The notes: generated by a model not told the origin, from the sequence alone. Positions 7,605 through 15,841 are shown, counted from the stretch's first letter. The stretch is DNA of 64,000 bases from Pseudocitrobacter cyperus (GCF_039889165.1 NZ_JAYMYY010000001.1:806001-870000); one strand, 5' to 3'. Program-made: numbers and translations.

Positions 7605-8051
7605 ATGTTCGATACCACCCTGCTGATCCTTCTTGGCCTGGCGGCGCTGAGCTTTGTCAGCCATAACACTACCGTTGCTGTTTCTATTCTCGTACTCATT
7701 ATCGTCCGCGTTACGCCCCTCAACACCTTCTTCCCGTGGATTGAGAAACAGGGGCTCACTATCGGCATCATCATCCTGACCATCGGTGTAATGGCTCCGA
7801 TTGCCAGCGGTACGCTGCCGCCCTCCACGCTATTGCATTCGTTCGTTAACTGGAAGTCGCTGGTGGCGATTGCCGTTGGCGTGTTCGTCTCCTGGCTCGG
7901 AGGTCGCGGCATCGTACTGATGGGCAGCCAGCCGCAACTGGTTGCCGGTTTGCTCATCGGAACCGTCCTTGGCGTAGCGCTGTTTCGCGGCGTGCCCGTT
8001 GGGCCACTTATCGCGGCAGGGCTGGTGTCGATTCTTATCGGGAAGTCGTGA
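7605..8051 (+). CDS. yeaL: YeaL, UPF0756 inner-membrane protein
   Basis: 148 residues, as in E. coli. Four hydrophobic segments (residues about 3-35, 50-70, 80-105, 115-147) with conserved LLGLAALSFVSHNTTVAVSI and WLGGRGIVLMGSQPQLVAGL. Function unknown. The ATG at 7605 matches the E. coli start and has AAGGA eight bases upstream; the 16-codon extension lies inside the terminator. Its last 17 bases overlap the 3' end of nimR on the other strand. Confidence 0.94.
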   Translation: MFDTTLLILLGLAALSFVSHNTTVAVSILVLIIVRVTPLNTFFPWIEKQGLTIGIIILTIGVMAPIASGTLPPSTLLHSFVNWKSLVAIAVGVFVSWLGGRGIVLMGSQPQLVAGLLIGTVLGVALFRGVPVGPLIAAGLVSILIGKS

Positions 8052-8823
8052 GACCCGCCAGATAGCGCCCCGGCGTCTGCCCGAGCCCCTTACGAAACAT
8101 GGTGATAAACGCAGTTGTGGAGTCGTAGCCAAGCGACTGCGCAACCTGCTGCACCGCCAGCCCGCGTACCAGCAGTTGTAAGGCGAGAATAAGCTGCAAC
8201 TGGTGCCGCCAGCGGCGGAAGTTGAGCCCCGTCTCTTTAACCACCAGCCTGGCCAGGTTGCGCTCGCTCATGGCGAAATAGCGGGCCCACTGGCTCAGCG
8301 TTTGCCACTGAGCCGGTTGCGCCTCCATGGTCTCCACCATCTGACGAATTTTCGGATGCGCGGAGACCGGTAACTGTAGCTGCTGCTCCGCCTGCTGCGG
8401 AAGCTCGTCGAAAAGCACCTGCTGCAAACGCTGGGTTTGCGGTGTTTTACCTGCGTTCCCCGGCCGCTGCGCCAGGGCCAGGATCAGTTCCCGCACCAGT
8501 GGGGAGATCTTCAGTGAGCAACAGCGATCCGGCATTTGCGCCGCGCCCGGCTCGATAAACAAAAAGCAGAGTTCAGCTTGTGGCGTGGCCCGATTGCTGT
8601 GCGGCATTCCGCCGGGGATCCACACGGCAAACTGCGGTGGAACCATCCAGCGGGCGTGCTCCACTTCGCAGGTGATCGCCCCGCGTAACGCCAGAATAAG
8701 CTGCCCTTTACGGTGATGGTGCTGTGGAATGTATTGCTCATCGGGAGCAACCTGAATGCGTAAAGCTACGGTTGCATCGTGATGGCTATCAGGAAGGTAG
8801 CCATTAAGGCCGAGCCCAAACAT
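8035..8823 (-). CDS. nimR: NimR, AraC-family regulator of the nitroimidazole exporter
   Basis: 262 residues. N-terminal cupin-like sensing domain (HHHRKGQLILALRGAITCEV) and two C-terminal helix-turn-helix units (ARLVVKETGLNFRRWRHQLQ; VAQSLGYDSTTAFITMFRKG). Divergent from nimT across 99 bases, the E. coli yeaM-yeaN arrangement in which NimR represses nimT. The intergenic GCGATAAATTGTC / TAGCTGGATTTCAGCC stretch near 8835-8875 is the likely operator. Slightly shorter at the amino end than I recall for E. coli; start not certain. Confidence 0.92.
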   Translation of the reverse strand: MFGLGLNGYLPDSHHDATVALRIQVAPDEQYIPQHHHRKGQLILALRGAITCEVEHARWMVPPQFAVWIPGGMPHSNRATPQAELCFLFIEPGAAQMPDRCCSLKISPLVRELILALAQRPGNAGKTPQTQRLQQVLFDELPQQAEQQLQLPVSAHPKIRQMVETMEAQPAQWQTLSQWARYFAMSERNLARLVVKETGLNFRRWRHQLQLILALQLLVRGLAVQQVAQSLGYDSTTAFITMFRKGLGQTPGRYLAGLTTSR

Positions 8824-8922
8824 AAGGTTGTCCGATTTTAGCGATAAATTGTCATTTTAGCTGGATTTCAGCCTCAACTAAACAGGGTATTATCCTCATC
8901 CCATCGTTTTACCGAGATTGTT

Positions 8923-10104
8923 ATGCGTACTGCTGCACCTTCTACCTCTCGTAACACCGGCTTGCTGATTGCGGGCATGTTAATGATTGCCTCCACCCTG
9001 CGGGTCACTTTCACCGGCGCCGCGCCCCTGCTTGATGCTATTCGCGCAGATTACGGCCTGACAACCGCCCAGACGGGGCTTTTAACCACGCTTCCGCTGC
9101 TTGCCTTCGGGCTGGTGTCGCCACTGGCCGCAAGCGTTGCCCAGCGTTTGGGGATCGAACGCAGCCTGTTCGCTGCCATGCTGCTGATTTGCGGGGGCAT
9201 TGTTGTGCGATCGCTACCAGCGGTCAGCCTGCTTTTCCTCGGAACAGCCATCATTGGCTGCGGGATTGCACTGGGCAACGTGCTGTTGCCAGGGCTCATC
9301 AAACGCGATTTCTCCGGCAATGTCGCCCGCATGACCGGCGCGTACTCTGTCACCATGGGGGCCGCAGCCGCACTGGGTTCCGCACTGGTTGTGCCGCTGG
9401 CGCTAAATGGTTTTGGCTGGCGCGGCGCACTGCTGGCGCTGGTTGCCTTCCCGGTGCTGGCGCTTCTGCTGTGGTTGCCGCAGTGGCGGGCAGCAAAAAG
9501 CGCTACGCTCACGACATCCCGAACGCTGAAAAGCCGCGGGATCTGGCGCTCATCACTGGCGTGGCAGGTGACGCTATTCCTGGGGATCAACTCGCTGGTT
9601 TACTATGTGGTGATAGGCTGGCTTCCGGCCATTCTGATTGGTCAGGGCTACAGCGAAGCTCAGGCTGGTTCACTGCACGGCCTGCTGCAACTGGCAACAG
9701 CGGCTCCGGGGTTTGTTATTCCGCTCATCCTCCATCGGCTTAAAGATCAACGCGGCGTCGCGGTGCTGGTCGCACTGATGTGTGCCGTGAGTGCGGCGGG
9801 ATACTGGCTCTTCCCACTGCAGGCGGTGATCTGGACGCTGATTTTTGGTTTCGGCTCAGGCGCAACCATGATCCTCGGTCTGACGTTTATCGGCCTGCGC
9901 GCCAGTTCCGCTCATCAGGCGGCGGCGCTCTCGGGAATGGCGCAGTCGGTAGGCTATTTGCTGGCAGCCTGCGGGCCGCCGCTGATGGGGAAAATCCACG
10001 ACGCCAGCGGCGACTGGCATATTCCACTTATCGCCGTGGCGGTTATTTCACTGGTGATGGCGCTGTTTGGCGCGCTGGCCGGGCGCGATCGGGAAATCCA
10101 CTGA
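8923..10104 (+). CDS. nimT: NimT, MFS exporter (2-nitroimidazole/cyanate-type)
   Basis: 393 residues with about 12 membrane helices of the major facilitator superfamily, in the CynX/NimT branch. Family marks are TFTGAAPLLDAIRADYGLTT near residue 30 and GATMILGLTFIGLRASSAHQ near residue 310. In E. coli NimT exports 2-nitroimidazole and confers resistance when derepressed by loss of NimR. Inner membrane. Its stop lies five bases from the convergent amidotransferase stop. Confidence 0.94.
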   Translation: MRTAAPSTSRNTGLLIAGMLMIASTLRVTFTGAAPLLDAIRADYGLTTAQTGLLTTLPLLAFGLVSPLAASVAQRLGIERSLFAAMLLICGGIVVRSLPAVSLLFLGTAIIGCGIALGNVLLPGLIKRDFSGNVARMTGAYSVTMGAAAALGSALVVPLALNGFGWRGALLALVAFPVLALLLWLPQWRAAKSATLTTSRTLKSRGIWRSSLAWQVTLFLGINSLVYYVVIGWLPAILIGQGYSEAQAGSLHGLLQLATAAPGFVIPLILHRLKDQRGVAVLVALMCAVSAAGYWLFPLQAVIWTLIFGFGSGATMILGLTFIGLRASSAHQAAALSGMAQSVGYLLAACGPPLMGKIHDASGDWHIPLIAVAVISLVMALFGALAGRDREIH

Positions 10105-10109
10105 TTGTT

Positions 10110-10817
10110 TTAATTGGCCGCTGCGTACAGGAAAGCCTGAACCAGCGGCGCAGGACGCCCTTCAAGCGCATTGCGTTCATGCTGGAACAGGGTCGCGACA
10201 AAGAACGGATGCGTTACCAGCTCAACGGCGCGGATCTCGCCCTCTTCATCCCAACCGGTGACACCCAGCGGCTGATCGTTCAGCGCTGAGGCAAATTCCT
10301 CGGAGATGCCGTAATTACAGTGATAACCCTCTTCAATTTCATCACGGCCATACGCACGGGCAATCAGCGTATTGGCACGCAGCTCGATGGTGTCGTTTTT
10401 TTCCACCAGCGAACAGCTTAGCGGAGCGATAACCATCCGCCCTTCGCTGTCGGTTTCCGCATGCGCGGCATCTTCCCAGCCCATCACATTGCGGGCATAT
10501 TCAACGATCGCATGCTGAAAACCGCCACAGGTGCCCAAAAAAGGCAGGCCGTTTTCGCGCGCATGGCGAATCGCCAGTAATGCACCTTCACTGTTTTGAT
10601 AGGGGCTGGCTGGCACGACCCAGATAGCATCAAATTCGGCAAGATCGTCGGCGCTATGGATATCAGCGGTGGCAAGCCAGCGGTAATCAACGTGGATTTC
10701 CAGCACCGCCGCGGCGTCATCAATCGCCAGCGGGATCGCCTGATGAGCGGTCACGTCAGCGTTATAGTCGCCAACCAGGGCAACACGAAGGGGCGTTTTG
10801 ACAACAGGGTTTTCCAT
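10110..10817 (-). CDS. Stand-alone class I glutamine amidotransferase (CTP-synthase-type domain)
   Basis: 235 residues resembling the amidotransferase half of CTP synthase with no synthase half. It begins PLRVALVGDYNADVTAHQAI; the nucleophile elbow is GTCGGFQHAI, the counterpart of the G-x-C-x-G-x-Q motif; the C-terminal THPFFVATLFQHE fits the histidine/glutamate pair (HPxFxATxFxPE in CTP synthase), though the residue pairing needs alignment. CTP synthase receives ammonia within one chain, so a lone homologue probably acts as a glutaminase, transferase or hydrolase on another substrate. I do not recall it between nimT and yeaO in E. coli K-12. Confidence 0.85.
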   Translation of the reverse strand: MENPVVKTPLRVALVGDYNADVTAHQAIPLAIDDAAAVLEIHVDYRWLATADIHSADDLAEFDAIWVVPASPYQNSEGALLAIRHARENGLPFLGTCGGFQHAIVEYARNVMGWEDAAHAETDSEGRMVIAPLSCSLVEKNDTIELRANTLIARAYGRDEIEEGYHCNYGISEEFASALNDQPLGVTGWDEEGEIRAVELVTHPFFVATLFQHERNALEGRPAPLVQAFLYAAAN

Positions 10818-10955
10818 GAGAGATCCTTATGCGCAGCAATTTTGGAACAACATAAGGCGTGTGAGACTAGTAGAGTAGCACCGGAATAGCAATAGCCTAA
10901 TGGCGGTGTTATTGTGGAAATTCCATCATCTGGATGAACGAAAAGGAGGCAGGAG

Positions 10956-11300
10956 ATGATCCAGTGTAAACGCGTTTATGACGCAGTCACACCCGACGAT
11001 GGTTATCGCGTACTGGTCGACAGGCTGTGGCCGCGCGGTATTAAAAAGGAGAACCTCGTCTACGATGACTGGTGCAAAGTACTCACGCCGTCTACGGAAC
11101 TGCGCAAAGCGTTTCATGGCGAGGTGATTGACTTTCCTACCTTCTGCCAGCACTACCGCGAAGAGCTCAATCAGCATCGCGAAGAAGGCGCGCGCCTGAA
11201 GAGTATTGCCAATACCCAGGGCTTGACGCTGCTCTATTCCGCAACCAACACCACCCAAAACCACGCACGGGTTCTCGCCGACTGGCTAACCCACCTGTAA
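10956..11300 (+). CDS. yeaO: YeaO, DUF488 family
   Basis: 114 residues, orthologous to E. coli YeaO. Contains the family signature RVLVDRLWPRGIKKENL and the C-terminal LTLLYSATNTTQNHARVLAD. Biochemical role unknown. Strong AAAGGAGGCAGGAG ribosome site upstream. Flanked by the divergent amidotransferase and a convergent hypothetical gene. Confidence 0.94.
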   Translation: MIQCKRVYDAVTPDDGYRVLVDRLWPRGIKKENLVYDDWCKVLTPSTELRKAFHGEVIDFPTFCQHYREELNQHREEGARLKSIANTQGLTLLYSATNTTQNHARVLADWLTHL

Positions 11301-11309
11301 TGAGAAAGC

Positions 11310-11335
11310 AGTGCTACGCCACACGGCGTAGCACT
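11310..11335. terminator. Bidirectional hairpin between yeaO and the convergent hypothetical gene
   Basis: AGTGCTACGCC (11310-11320) pairs perfectly with GGCGTAGCACT (11325-11335). The stem overlaps the stop codon of the minus-strand gene (11334-11336). No long T-run. Confidence 0.65.
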
Positions 11336-11639
11336 ATGCCAGACTCAGCGCCCTTTCTTTTTCAGGCAGCGTATCCGGCGTCAAAGGCAGAAGATATTCA
11401 CTGCGGACAAAAGCGAAGCCATGCTGACCATCAGCGGAGAAGATATCGCCAGTCACCAGCCATAGCGCCCGTGGCGATTGCAGCGGCAATTGCGTCATCA
11501 CACCATTCACCGGATTTAAAATGCGCTCTCCTGGCGCACAAAGAGCAAACAGCTCAACCGCTTTACCGATATTCGCCCGGCCCGCTGGGGTACGTGCGGC
11601 AATGATCAGGGCTGTCGTGCCCGGCTGGTGCAAAAACAT
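11334..11639 (-). CDS. Hypothetical protein, 101 residues
   Basis: I do not recognise this protein. No signal peptide or membrane segment is evident; the middle is hydrophobic-polar mixed with short repeated A/L patterns, and the reading is MFLHQPGTTALIIAARTPAG at the start. It is compact, in GC composition like its neighbours, and faces yeaO with a shared hairpin. Coding potential is plausible but unproven. Confidence 0.55.
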   Translation of the reverse strand: MFLHQPGTTALIIAARTPAGRANIGKAVELFALCAPGERILNPVNGVMTQLPLQSPRALWLVTGDIFSADGQHGFAFVRSEYLLPLTPDTLPEKERALSLA

Positions 11640-11711
11640 ACTCTTCGTTCTTCCTGCGTTATTTGCTTAAGAATTATCCTAACCGCAGTTTACGCAAGCA
11701 AGCCTGAGTTG

Positions 11712-11951
11712 TCACTGTTTCTGTGGATGCTCCCGACGCCACAGCGTCCATTCTTCAACCTGCTCGCCGTCAGGCAACTGGCAAAGAGAACTCTCGCCCT
11801 GTGCACTTTTTTGCGCCACCCGTGTGCCCCCCTTTTCAACGCAGTAGACCGACGCCGGGTTGGGCATACCCATTGCCCGGGCTGGCGGTTGCACGTCGGA
11901 CTGACACCCCACAACCAGTAACAGAACGGCTATAACCACGCAGTATTTCAT
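11712..11951 (-). CDS. yoaF: YoaF, DUF333 outer-membrane-type lipoprotein
   Basis: 79 residues. Signal peptide MKYCVVIAVLLLVVGC ends in a VVGC lipobox, giving a lipidated Cys at residue 16. The mature part is the DUF333 fold: MPNPASVYCVEKGGT then CQLPDGEQVEEWTLWRR, as in E. coli YoaF. S/Q at +2 predicts outer-membrane sorting. Role unknown; DUF333 resembles hydrolase-inhibitor-like folds. Confidence 0.93.
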   Translation of the reverse strand: MKYCVVIAVLLLVVGCQSDVQPPARAMGMPNPASVYCVEKGGTRVAQKSAQGESSLCQLPDGEQVEEWTLWRREHPQKQ

Positions 11952-12086
11952 CCGGTTTTTCCTATAAAGTTTGCTTTCATTCTAAACTCCATGATTTCTC
12001 CATTTTAACTGCACTTTTGCCGCATAAAGTGCATCTCGTTCTCGAATTGACCAGAGAACAGATCATTCCATAATCAATGAGTTTTT

Positions 12087-12116
12087 GCCCCGTCGCCCCC
12101 GGCGGGGCTTTTTTTA
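12087..12116 (+). terminator. Intrinsic terminator upstream of dgcP
   Basis: GCCCCG (12087-12092) pairs with CGGGGC (12103-12108) with GC-rich loop bases, followed by seven Ts and AT. It lies in the 297-base gap between yoaF and dgcP with no plus-strand gene before it, so it may end a short RNA or shield dgcP from upstream reading. Confidence 0.75.
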
Positions 12117-12248
12117 TCCGCAACATCTTATCTTCCACCACCAGAATGTATAAAATTTAACGCATTAGTGATGTATTCTTACTGCACAGCCTGAAAATTC
12201 TTAGTAACGTACTGTGTTCCATCCCGCTGTACGGGAGCGCCTTTATTC

Positions 12249-13265
12249 ATGTCAGATAATATTCTTGCCCGGGTCACACATACCCTTGCGACGGAACAAT
12301 CGCTGGAAAGTCTGGTTCGCCAGTTGCTCGAAATGCTGGAGCTGGTGACCAATATGGAGTCAACGTATCTGACCAGAATCGATACTGACGCCCAGATTCA
12401 ACACATCGTTTATGCCCGCAACAGTGGTGATATGACTATTCCGGAAAATGCTTTCGTTCCCTGGGATGAGTCTTTATGCAAACGGGCGATGGAAGAAAAC
12501 TTTTTCTTCTGCAATGACGTCGATGTGCACTGGGCAGATTGCGAGCGCGCTCGTGAACTCGGCATTATCACTTTCCTGAGTACCCCGGTACATCTTGCTG
12601 ATGGTTCATTGTACGGTACGCTCTGCGCTTCAAGCTCACAGAGAACCCCCTTTAATCTCAATGGCGAGCAGGTATTGCAACTCTTCGCCAGTATTATTGC
12701 GCACTATATAGAAAAAGAGTCGCTGGTGACGCAGTTAAAAGCCGCTAACGCAGCACTGCTATACCACTCCTACACCGATGAGTTAACGGGTCTGCCTAAT
12801 CGCCGTGCCGTCTTTGAAGATCTTAATACGCTGTTTGCCCATGCCCGCAAGGTCGATTGCCGGGTTACTCTCGCCTTTATCGACCTCGATTATTTCAAAG
12901 CGATCAACGATCTCTACGGTCATCATTGCGGCGATCAATTTTTACAGCAGGTTGGGCAACGATTGTTTGCATTCAAACACGAAGATGGCCTTGTCGGGCG
13001 ACTGGGGGGCGATGAATTTCTGTTTGCTGTATTATCCACCGCCGTTACGGCGTATCCGGATTTTACCGCGGCTCTTCACGAACAATTCAGCGGTGATTAT
13101 CCTCTCACGGAAACCACAATCCATTATCCTGGCGCCAGTATTGGCGTGGTTGACATTGACCCGGTCACAACGGATGTCGAAAATGCATTACGCGCAGCCG
13201 ACAATGCGATGTACCAGGATAAAAAGTTGCGCCGTAAGATGCAATCACCCTGGCATATCGGTTAA
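12249..13265 (+). CDS. dgcP: DgcP, GAF-GGDEF diguanylate cyclase
   Basis: 338 residues, orthologous to E. coli DgcP (YeaP). Residues about 1-155 form a cytosolic GAF domain (VPWDESLCKRAMEENFFFCN). A linker at 155-170 leads to a GGDEF domain with TDELTGLPNRRAVF, FIDLDYFKAINDLYGH and an intact active site GRLGGDEFLF, so it should make c-di-GMP from two GTP. No RxxD inhibitory site is seen five residues before GGDEF. No membrane segment. Followed by yoaK/yoaJ after 45 bases. Confidence 0.95.
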   Translation: MSDNILARVTHTLATEQSLESLVRQLLEMLELVTNMESTYLTRIDTDAQIQHIVYARNSGDMTIPENAFVPWDESLCKRAMEENFFFCNDVDVHWADCERARELGIITFLSTPVHLADGSLYGTLCASSSQRTPFNLNGEQVLQLFASIIAHYIEKESLVTQLKAANAALLYHSYTDELTGLPNRRAVFEDLNTLFAHARKVDCRVTLAFIDLDYFKAINDLYGHHCGDQFLQQVGQRLFAFKHEDGLVGRLGGDEFLFAVLSTAVTAYPDFTAALHEQFSGDYPLTETTIHYPGASIGVVDIDPVTTDVENALRAADNAMYQDKKLRRKMQSPWHIG

Positions 13266-13310
13266 GGTTTACCCTACACCCATTTAATAAATATCATTCA
13301 GGACTGAATA

Positions 13311-13415
13311 ATGAGAATTGGTATCGCTTTTCCCATCGTTATCTTTTTTGTGGCGGTGATCTTTCTGGCTTGGTTCTTTATTGGCGGTTATGCTCTGCCG
13401 GCAGGTGCGAAATGA
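13311..13415 (+). CDS. yoaK: YoaK, 34-residue membrane protein
   Basis: MRIGIAFPIVIFFVAVIFLA continues into WFFIGGY and ends ALPAGAK. Nearly the same as the 32-residue E. coli YoaK. It is one transmembrane helix with a short tail. The TGA overlaps the yoaJ start codon in an ATGA arrangement, so the two are translationally coupled. Function unknown; in E. coli both are verified small inner-membrane proteins. Confidence 0.9.
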   Translation: MRIGIAFPIVIFFVAVIFLAWFFIGGYALPAGAK

Positions 13416-13486
13416 GAAAAACAACCATCATTATGCTCATCGTTGCGGTTGTCGCCGTTGCCGGAACACAACTTGGCTGGTGGTAA
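13412..13486 (+). CDS. yoaJ: YoaJ, 24-residue membrane protein
   Basis: MRKTTIIMLIVAVVAVAGTQ followed by LGWW. Matches E. coli YoaJ (ends GTELGWW). One short hydrophobic helix and an aromatic C-terminus. The start lies inside the last codons of yoaK. The conserved size, the order after dgcP and the ending support a real gene. Confidence 0.9.
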   Translation: MRKTTIIMLIVAVVAVAGTQLGWW

Positions 13487-13500
13487 CGCCATTGCTGGGG

Positions 13501-13521
13501 CGGCGTTCTGACGAAACGCCG
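13501..13521. terminator. Hairpin between yoaJ and the convergent cyclase gene
   Basis: CGGCGTT (13501-13507) pairs with AACGCCG (13515-13521); T-rich tract follows at 13533 on the plus side. Weak bidirectional terminator. Confidence 0.5.
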
Positions 13522-13535
13522 TCCGCTCTGCCCTT

Positions 13536-15053
13536 TTATCCCTTAGCCTCACCTTTTTTCATACGGTACATATCCACGTCGGCCTGATGAATAGCGCTAT
13601 ATAACTCGCTGATATCCGATGCCATTCCCCAGGATACAGACAGTGGCACGGTATTACCGTCCACGCGAAAGTCCTGCTGCATAATCTGCAACGTAATACG
13701 TTCGCCAAGATATCGCGCGTCCTCTTTGCTGGCGTCGGCCAGTAATACAACAAATTCGTCACCCCCGGTGCGGACGACCAAATCCTGCGGTGAGCGCACA
13801 TTATCCAGCATACACTGCGCGATAATCTTCAGCGCCCGATCGCCTGCGTTATGCCCCCAGGCATCGTTAATTGCTTTGAATTTATTGCAATCAAACATCA
13901 GCACCGTCTTATAAGTCATATCGAATTTTTGCACCAATTCGAGGATATTGCGGGTATAGCAACCGGTTAGCGCATCAGAGTAAAAACGATTGTCACTTTT
14001 ATCCAGCCAACGTCGGATGAAAAAGAAAAGCAGCAAAAAGATTAGCGGCGCTAACAATACGGCGGTTGAAGCCAGCGGATCGTGCAGAATATAGAGGTAT
14101 AACGGCAATGCGTAGCGAAATTCATAGCGATCGGAGAGAGGGTAAACCTGATAAACCGTTGGCCAGTCGCAGTTGTCAGTTAAGCAGAGATGGCTGCCAT
14201 CTTGCCGATTTACAAATTTCAGCATCAGTTCTGTAGGCACGCGATTGTTGAATGCATCACGCAGTGCACGCCGTAACTCTGGCTTCGAAAAATCGTACAG
14301 CAAATAACCGACAATATTATTGCTCACCTGCCCGTCAGAGAGATCATAGATATAGCTCACCAGGCTGTATGCTTTTTCGCCTGTTATTTTATCGATATAA
14401 AAATTGGTTGAACTACGCGCTTTTCTTCGCGAGTCCTTGAGCAGTAAACGATCGTAGAAGGTTTCAGGTATCTGGAAAAACGCGCCTGGATTATTCGCCA
14501 TTTTTGAACTTGAAAACGAAAAGTGCGCAGAGTCTTTGCTGGTGAACCAATAAAACCAGTGCGCATCACGAGCGACAATATAGCGATGAGTATCATAATG
14601 CCCCGGGTTCAGGGTATTCATTTTGCTGCGCACAAACTCCCCCGCCGCAAACATGCAGCGCGCTTCCGAACTTTGGCTTCTTGATATCAGGGTGCCAAAA
14701 CCGGGGTTAAGTCCCGAGCGATCTGCGTTTATTCCCCATTCATCGCGATTGCGCGGACGAAAATCATTCAGACTACCGCACAGACCATGGCTTTTAATCT
14801 GCTGATAGCGTACACCTGTCGCATCAGCAATCAGTTCATTATCATTGAAGATCGCCAGCATCTTGCTTTCCAGCGTCGTGATACCGTCATTGACCTGATT
14901 AAGCGCACGTTGATACATAAAAAACAGATACAGGAAAATGAACAGGCCAGTTATCCCCGCGGCCACCAGCAATGCCTGCTTCTTTCGTAAGTCATCCTGA
15001 ATCCGTTTCACATTCTCACCATAAAAAAAGTTATCAACGAAAACGTAACACAC
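13536..15053 (-). CDS. Membrane diguanylate cyclase with periplasmic sensor
   Basis: 505 residues from a GTG at 15053; a GTG at 15011 (VKRIQDDLRKKQ) is an alternative, and neither has a clear ribosome site. Helix one is ALLVAAGITGLFIFLYLFFM (about residues 29-48); a periplasmic sensor of roughly 280 residues follows; helix two is ASTAVLLAPLIFLLLFFFIR (about 335-355). The C-terminal GGDEF domain has SDALTGCYTRN, MFDCNKFKAINDAWGH and VVRTGGDEFVVLL, all intact. The position five residues before GGDEF reads SPQD, so the RxxD inhibitory site is degenerate. I cannot equate it with a named E. coli cyclase. The sensor resembles cache-type extracellular domains in layout only. Confidence 0.9.
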   Translation of the reverse strand: MCYVFVDNFFYGENVKRIQDDLRKKQALLVAAGITGLFIFLYLFFMYQRALNQVNDGITTLESKMLAIFNDNELIADATGVRYQQIKSHGLCGSLNDFRPRNRDEWGINADRSGLNPGFGTLISRSQSSEARCMFAAGEFVRSKMNTLNPGHYDTHRYIVARDAHWFYWFTSKDSAHFSFSSSKMANNPGAFFQIPETFYDRLLLKDSRRKARSSTNFYIDKITGEKAYSLVSYIYDLSDGQVSNNIVGYLLYDFSKPELRRALRDAFNNRVPTELMLKFVNRQDGSHLCLTDNCDWPTVYQVYPLSDRYEFRYALPLYLYILHDPLASTAVLLAPLIFLLLFFFIRRWLDKSDNRFYSDALTGCYTRNILELVQKFDMTYKTVLMFDCNKFKAINDAWGHNAGDRALKIIAQCMLDNVRSPQDLVVRTGGDEFVVLLADASKEDARYLGERITLQIMQQDFRVDGNTVPLSVSWGMASDISELYSAIHQADVDMYRMKKGEAKG

Positions 15054-15302
15054 TTTGCATTTTTAGCGTGTTCAGTATGAACCTATCAGAAAAATAGATA
15101 ATTCATACCCAAAATGTGGGGTTATTTATCCATCAAACTTCAATCGCCTAAATTTTAGGCATGACGCTTACGCGGTATGTTTAAGCAACTAAACAGGAAT
15201 GCGGAGAAATCTTATCTACTAATGCGCTGGTTTTTATACAATCCTGTGAACTGGATCGCAAAGATAATTGTCGGCGACAGTGTGTTACAGGAGATATCTA
15301 TA

Positions 15303-15425
15303 ATGAAAAAATTGCTCGCCCTTTCTTTATTATTTGTTTTAAGCACAGCACTCAGCGGATGCATCATCGACCCGGGCCATCATCATAACGGCGGTCATCA
15401 TCACCATCATTCTCATCATCATTAA
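15303..15425 (+). CDS. Histidine-rich mini-lipoprotein, 40 residues
   Basis: MKKLLALSLLFVLSTALSGC is a lipoprotein signal with an LSGC lipobox (Cys20). The mature 21-residue tail holds 12 histidines in runs (HHHNGG, HHHHHSHHH). AGGAGA lies ten bases upstream of the ATG. Such a tail suggests binding of Zn, Ni or Cu at the cell envelope; that is inference. Too small for many annotation pipelines. A GCGAGC/GCTCGC hairpin follows at about 15444-15461. Confidence 0.75.
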   Translation: MKKLLALSLLFVLSTALSGCIIDPGHHHNGGHHHHHSHHH

Positions 15426-15469
15426 CACAAAGGCAAAATTCAGGCGAGCAGAGCGCTCGCCTGAGAAAA

Positions 15470-15733
15470 TCAGCTATGGCTTTCTTTTGGGCCGAGGAAA
15501 ATAAAACCAAACGGGATTGACCCGAGCACGGTGAAAATGGAACTGTAGACCATCACCATCGAGCCCTGCAAAAAGAACATCCCCGTCGTCCATTCTGAAT
15601 AAGGCAGATTGTACTCACGGACTACCCCACCAAACGTTGCCCGTCCCACAACGATCACTGCAATGATAAATATCGCGCAGGCACATAGCAGGAATTTTTT
15701 GCCGTTCCTTGTGCGCAATTTTTCTAACACCAT
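15470..15733 (-). CDS. Small inner-membrane protein, unknown function
   Basis: 87 residues starting MVLEKLRTRNGKKFLLCACA. Two hydrophobic segments, at about 14-34 and 50-80, flank a polar loop (VGRATFGGVVREYNLPYSEW). I chose the ATG at 15733 because GGGGAG lies about eight bases upstream; the frame extends to 15985 but would run through the yeaR control region. The C-terminus is GPKESHS. No family recognised. Divergent from the yeaR operon. Confidence 0.7.
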   Translation of the reverse strand: MVLEKLRTRNGKKFLLCACAIFIIAVIVVGRATFGGVVREYNLPYSEWTTGMFFLQGSMVMVYSSIFTVLGSIPFGFIFLGPKESHS

Positions 15734-15825
15734 ACTCGCTCTCCCCTTCATGGCGATATATTCCACTACAGTTGTAACAAATATGTACCAATAAATGAAA
15801 TTTTTTTGTGAATCAACCGCCTTTC

Positions 15826-15841
15826 TACCCCTTTTAAAGTA
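15826..15841 (+). promoter_or_regulatory. NarL-like 7-2-7 site
   Basis: TACCCCT (15826-15832) fits the NarL heptamer TACYNMT; after two bases TAAAGTA fits the inverse heptamer except at its first two positions. Another heptamer, TACCAAT, lies at 15786-15792. E. coli yeaR-yoaG is known to be activated by nitrate through NarL, so a site here is expected. Confidence 0.65.

Noticed and set aside
12040..12116. Possible small RNA between yoaF and dgcP
   Set aside because: The only good promoter would give a transcript of a few bases before the terminator; no match to a small RNA I know.
15360..15425. CAT/CATCAC-rich tract as a simple DNA repeat
   Set aside because: The repetition is explained by histidine codons in a frame with signal peptide, lipobox and ribosome site.
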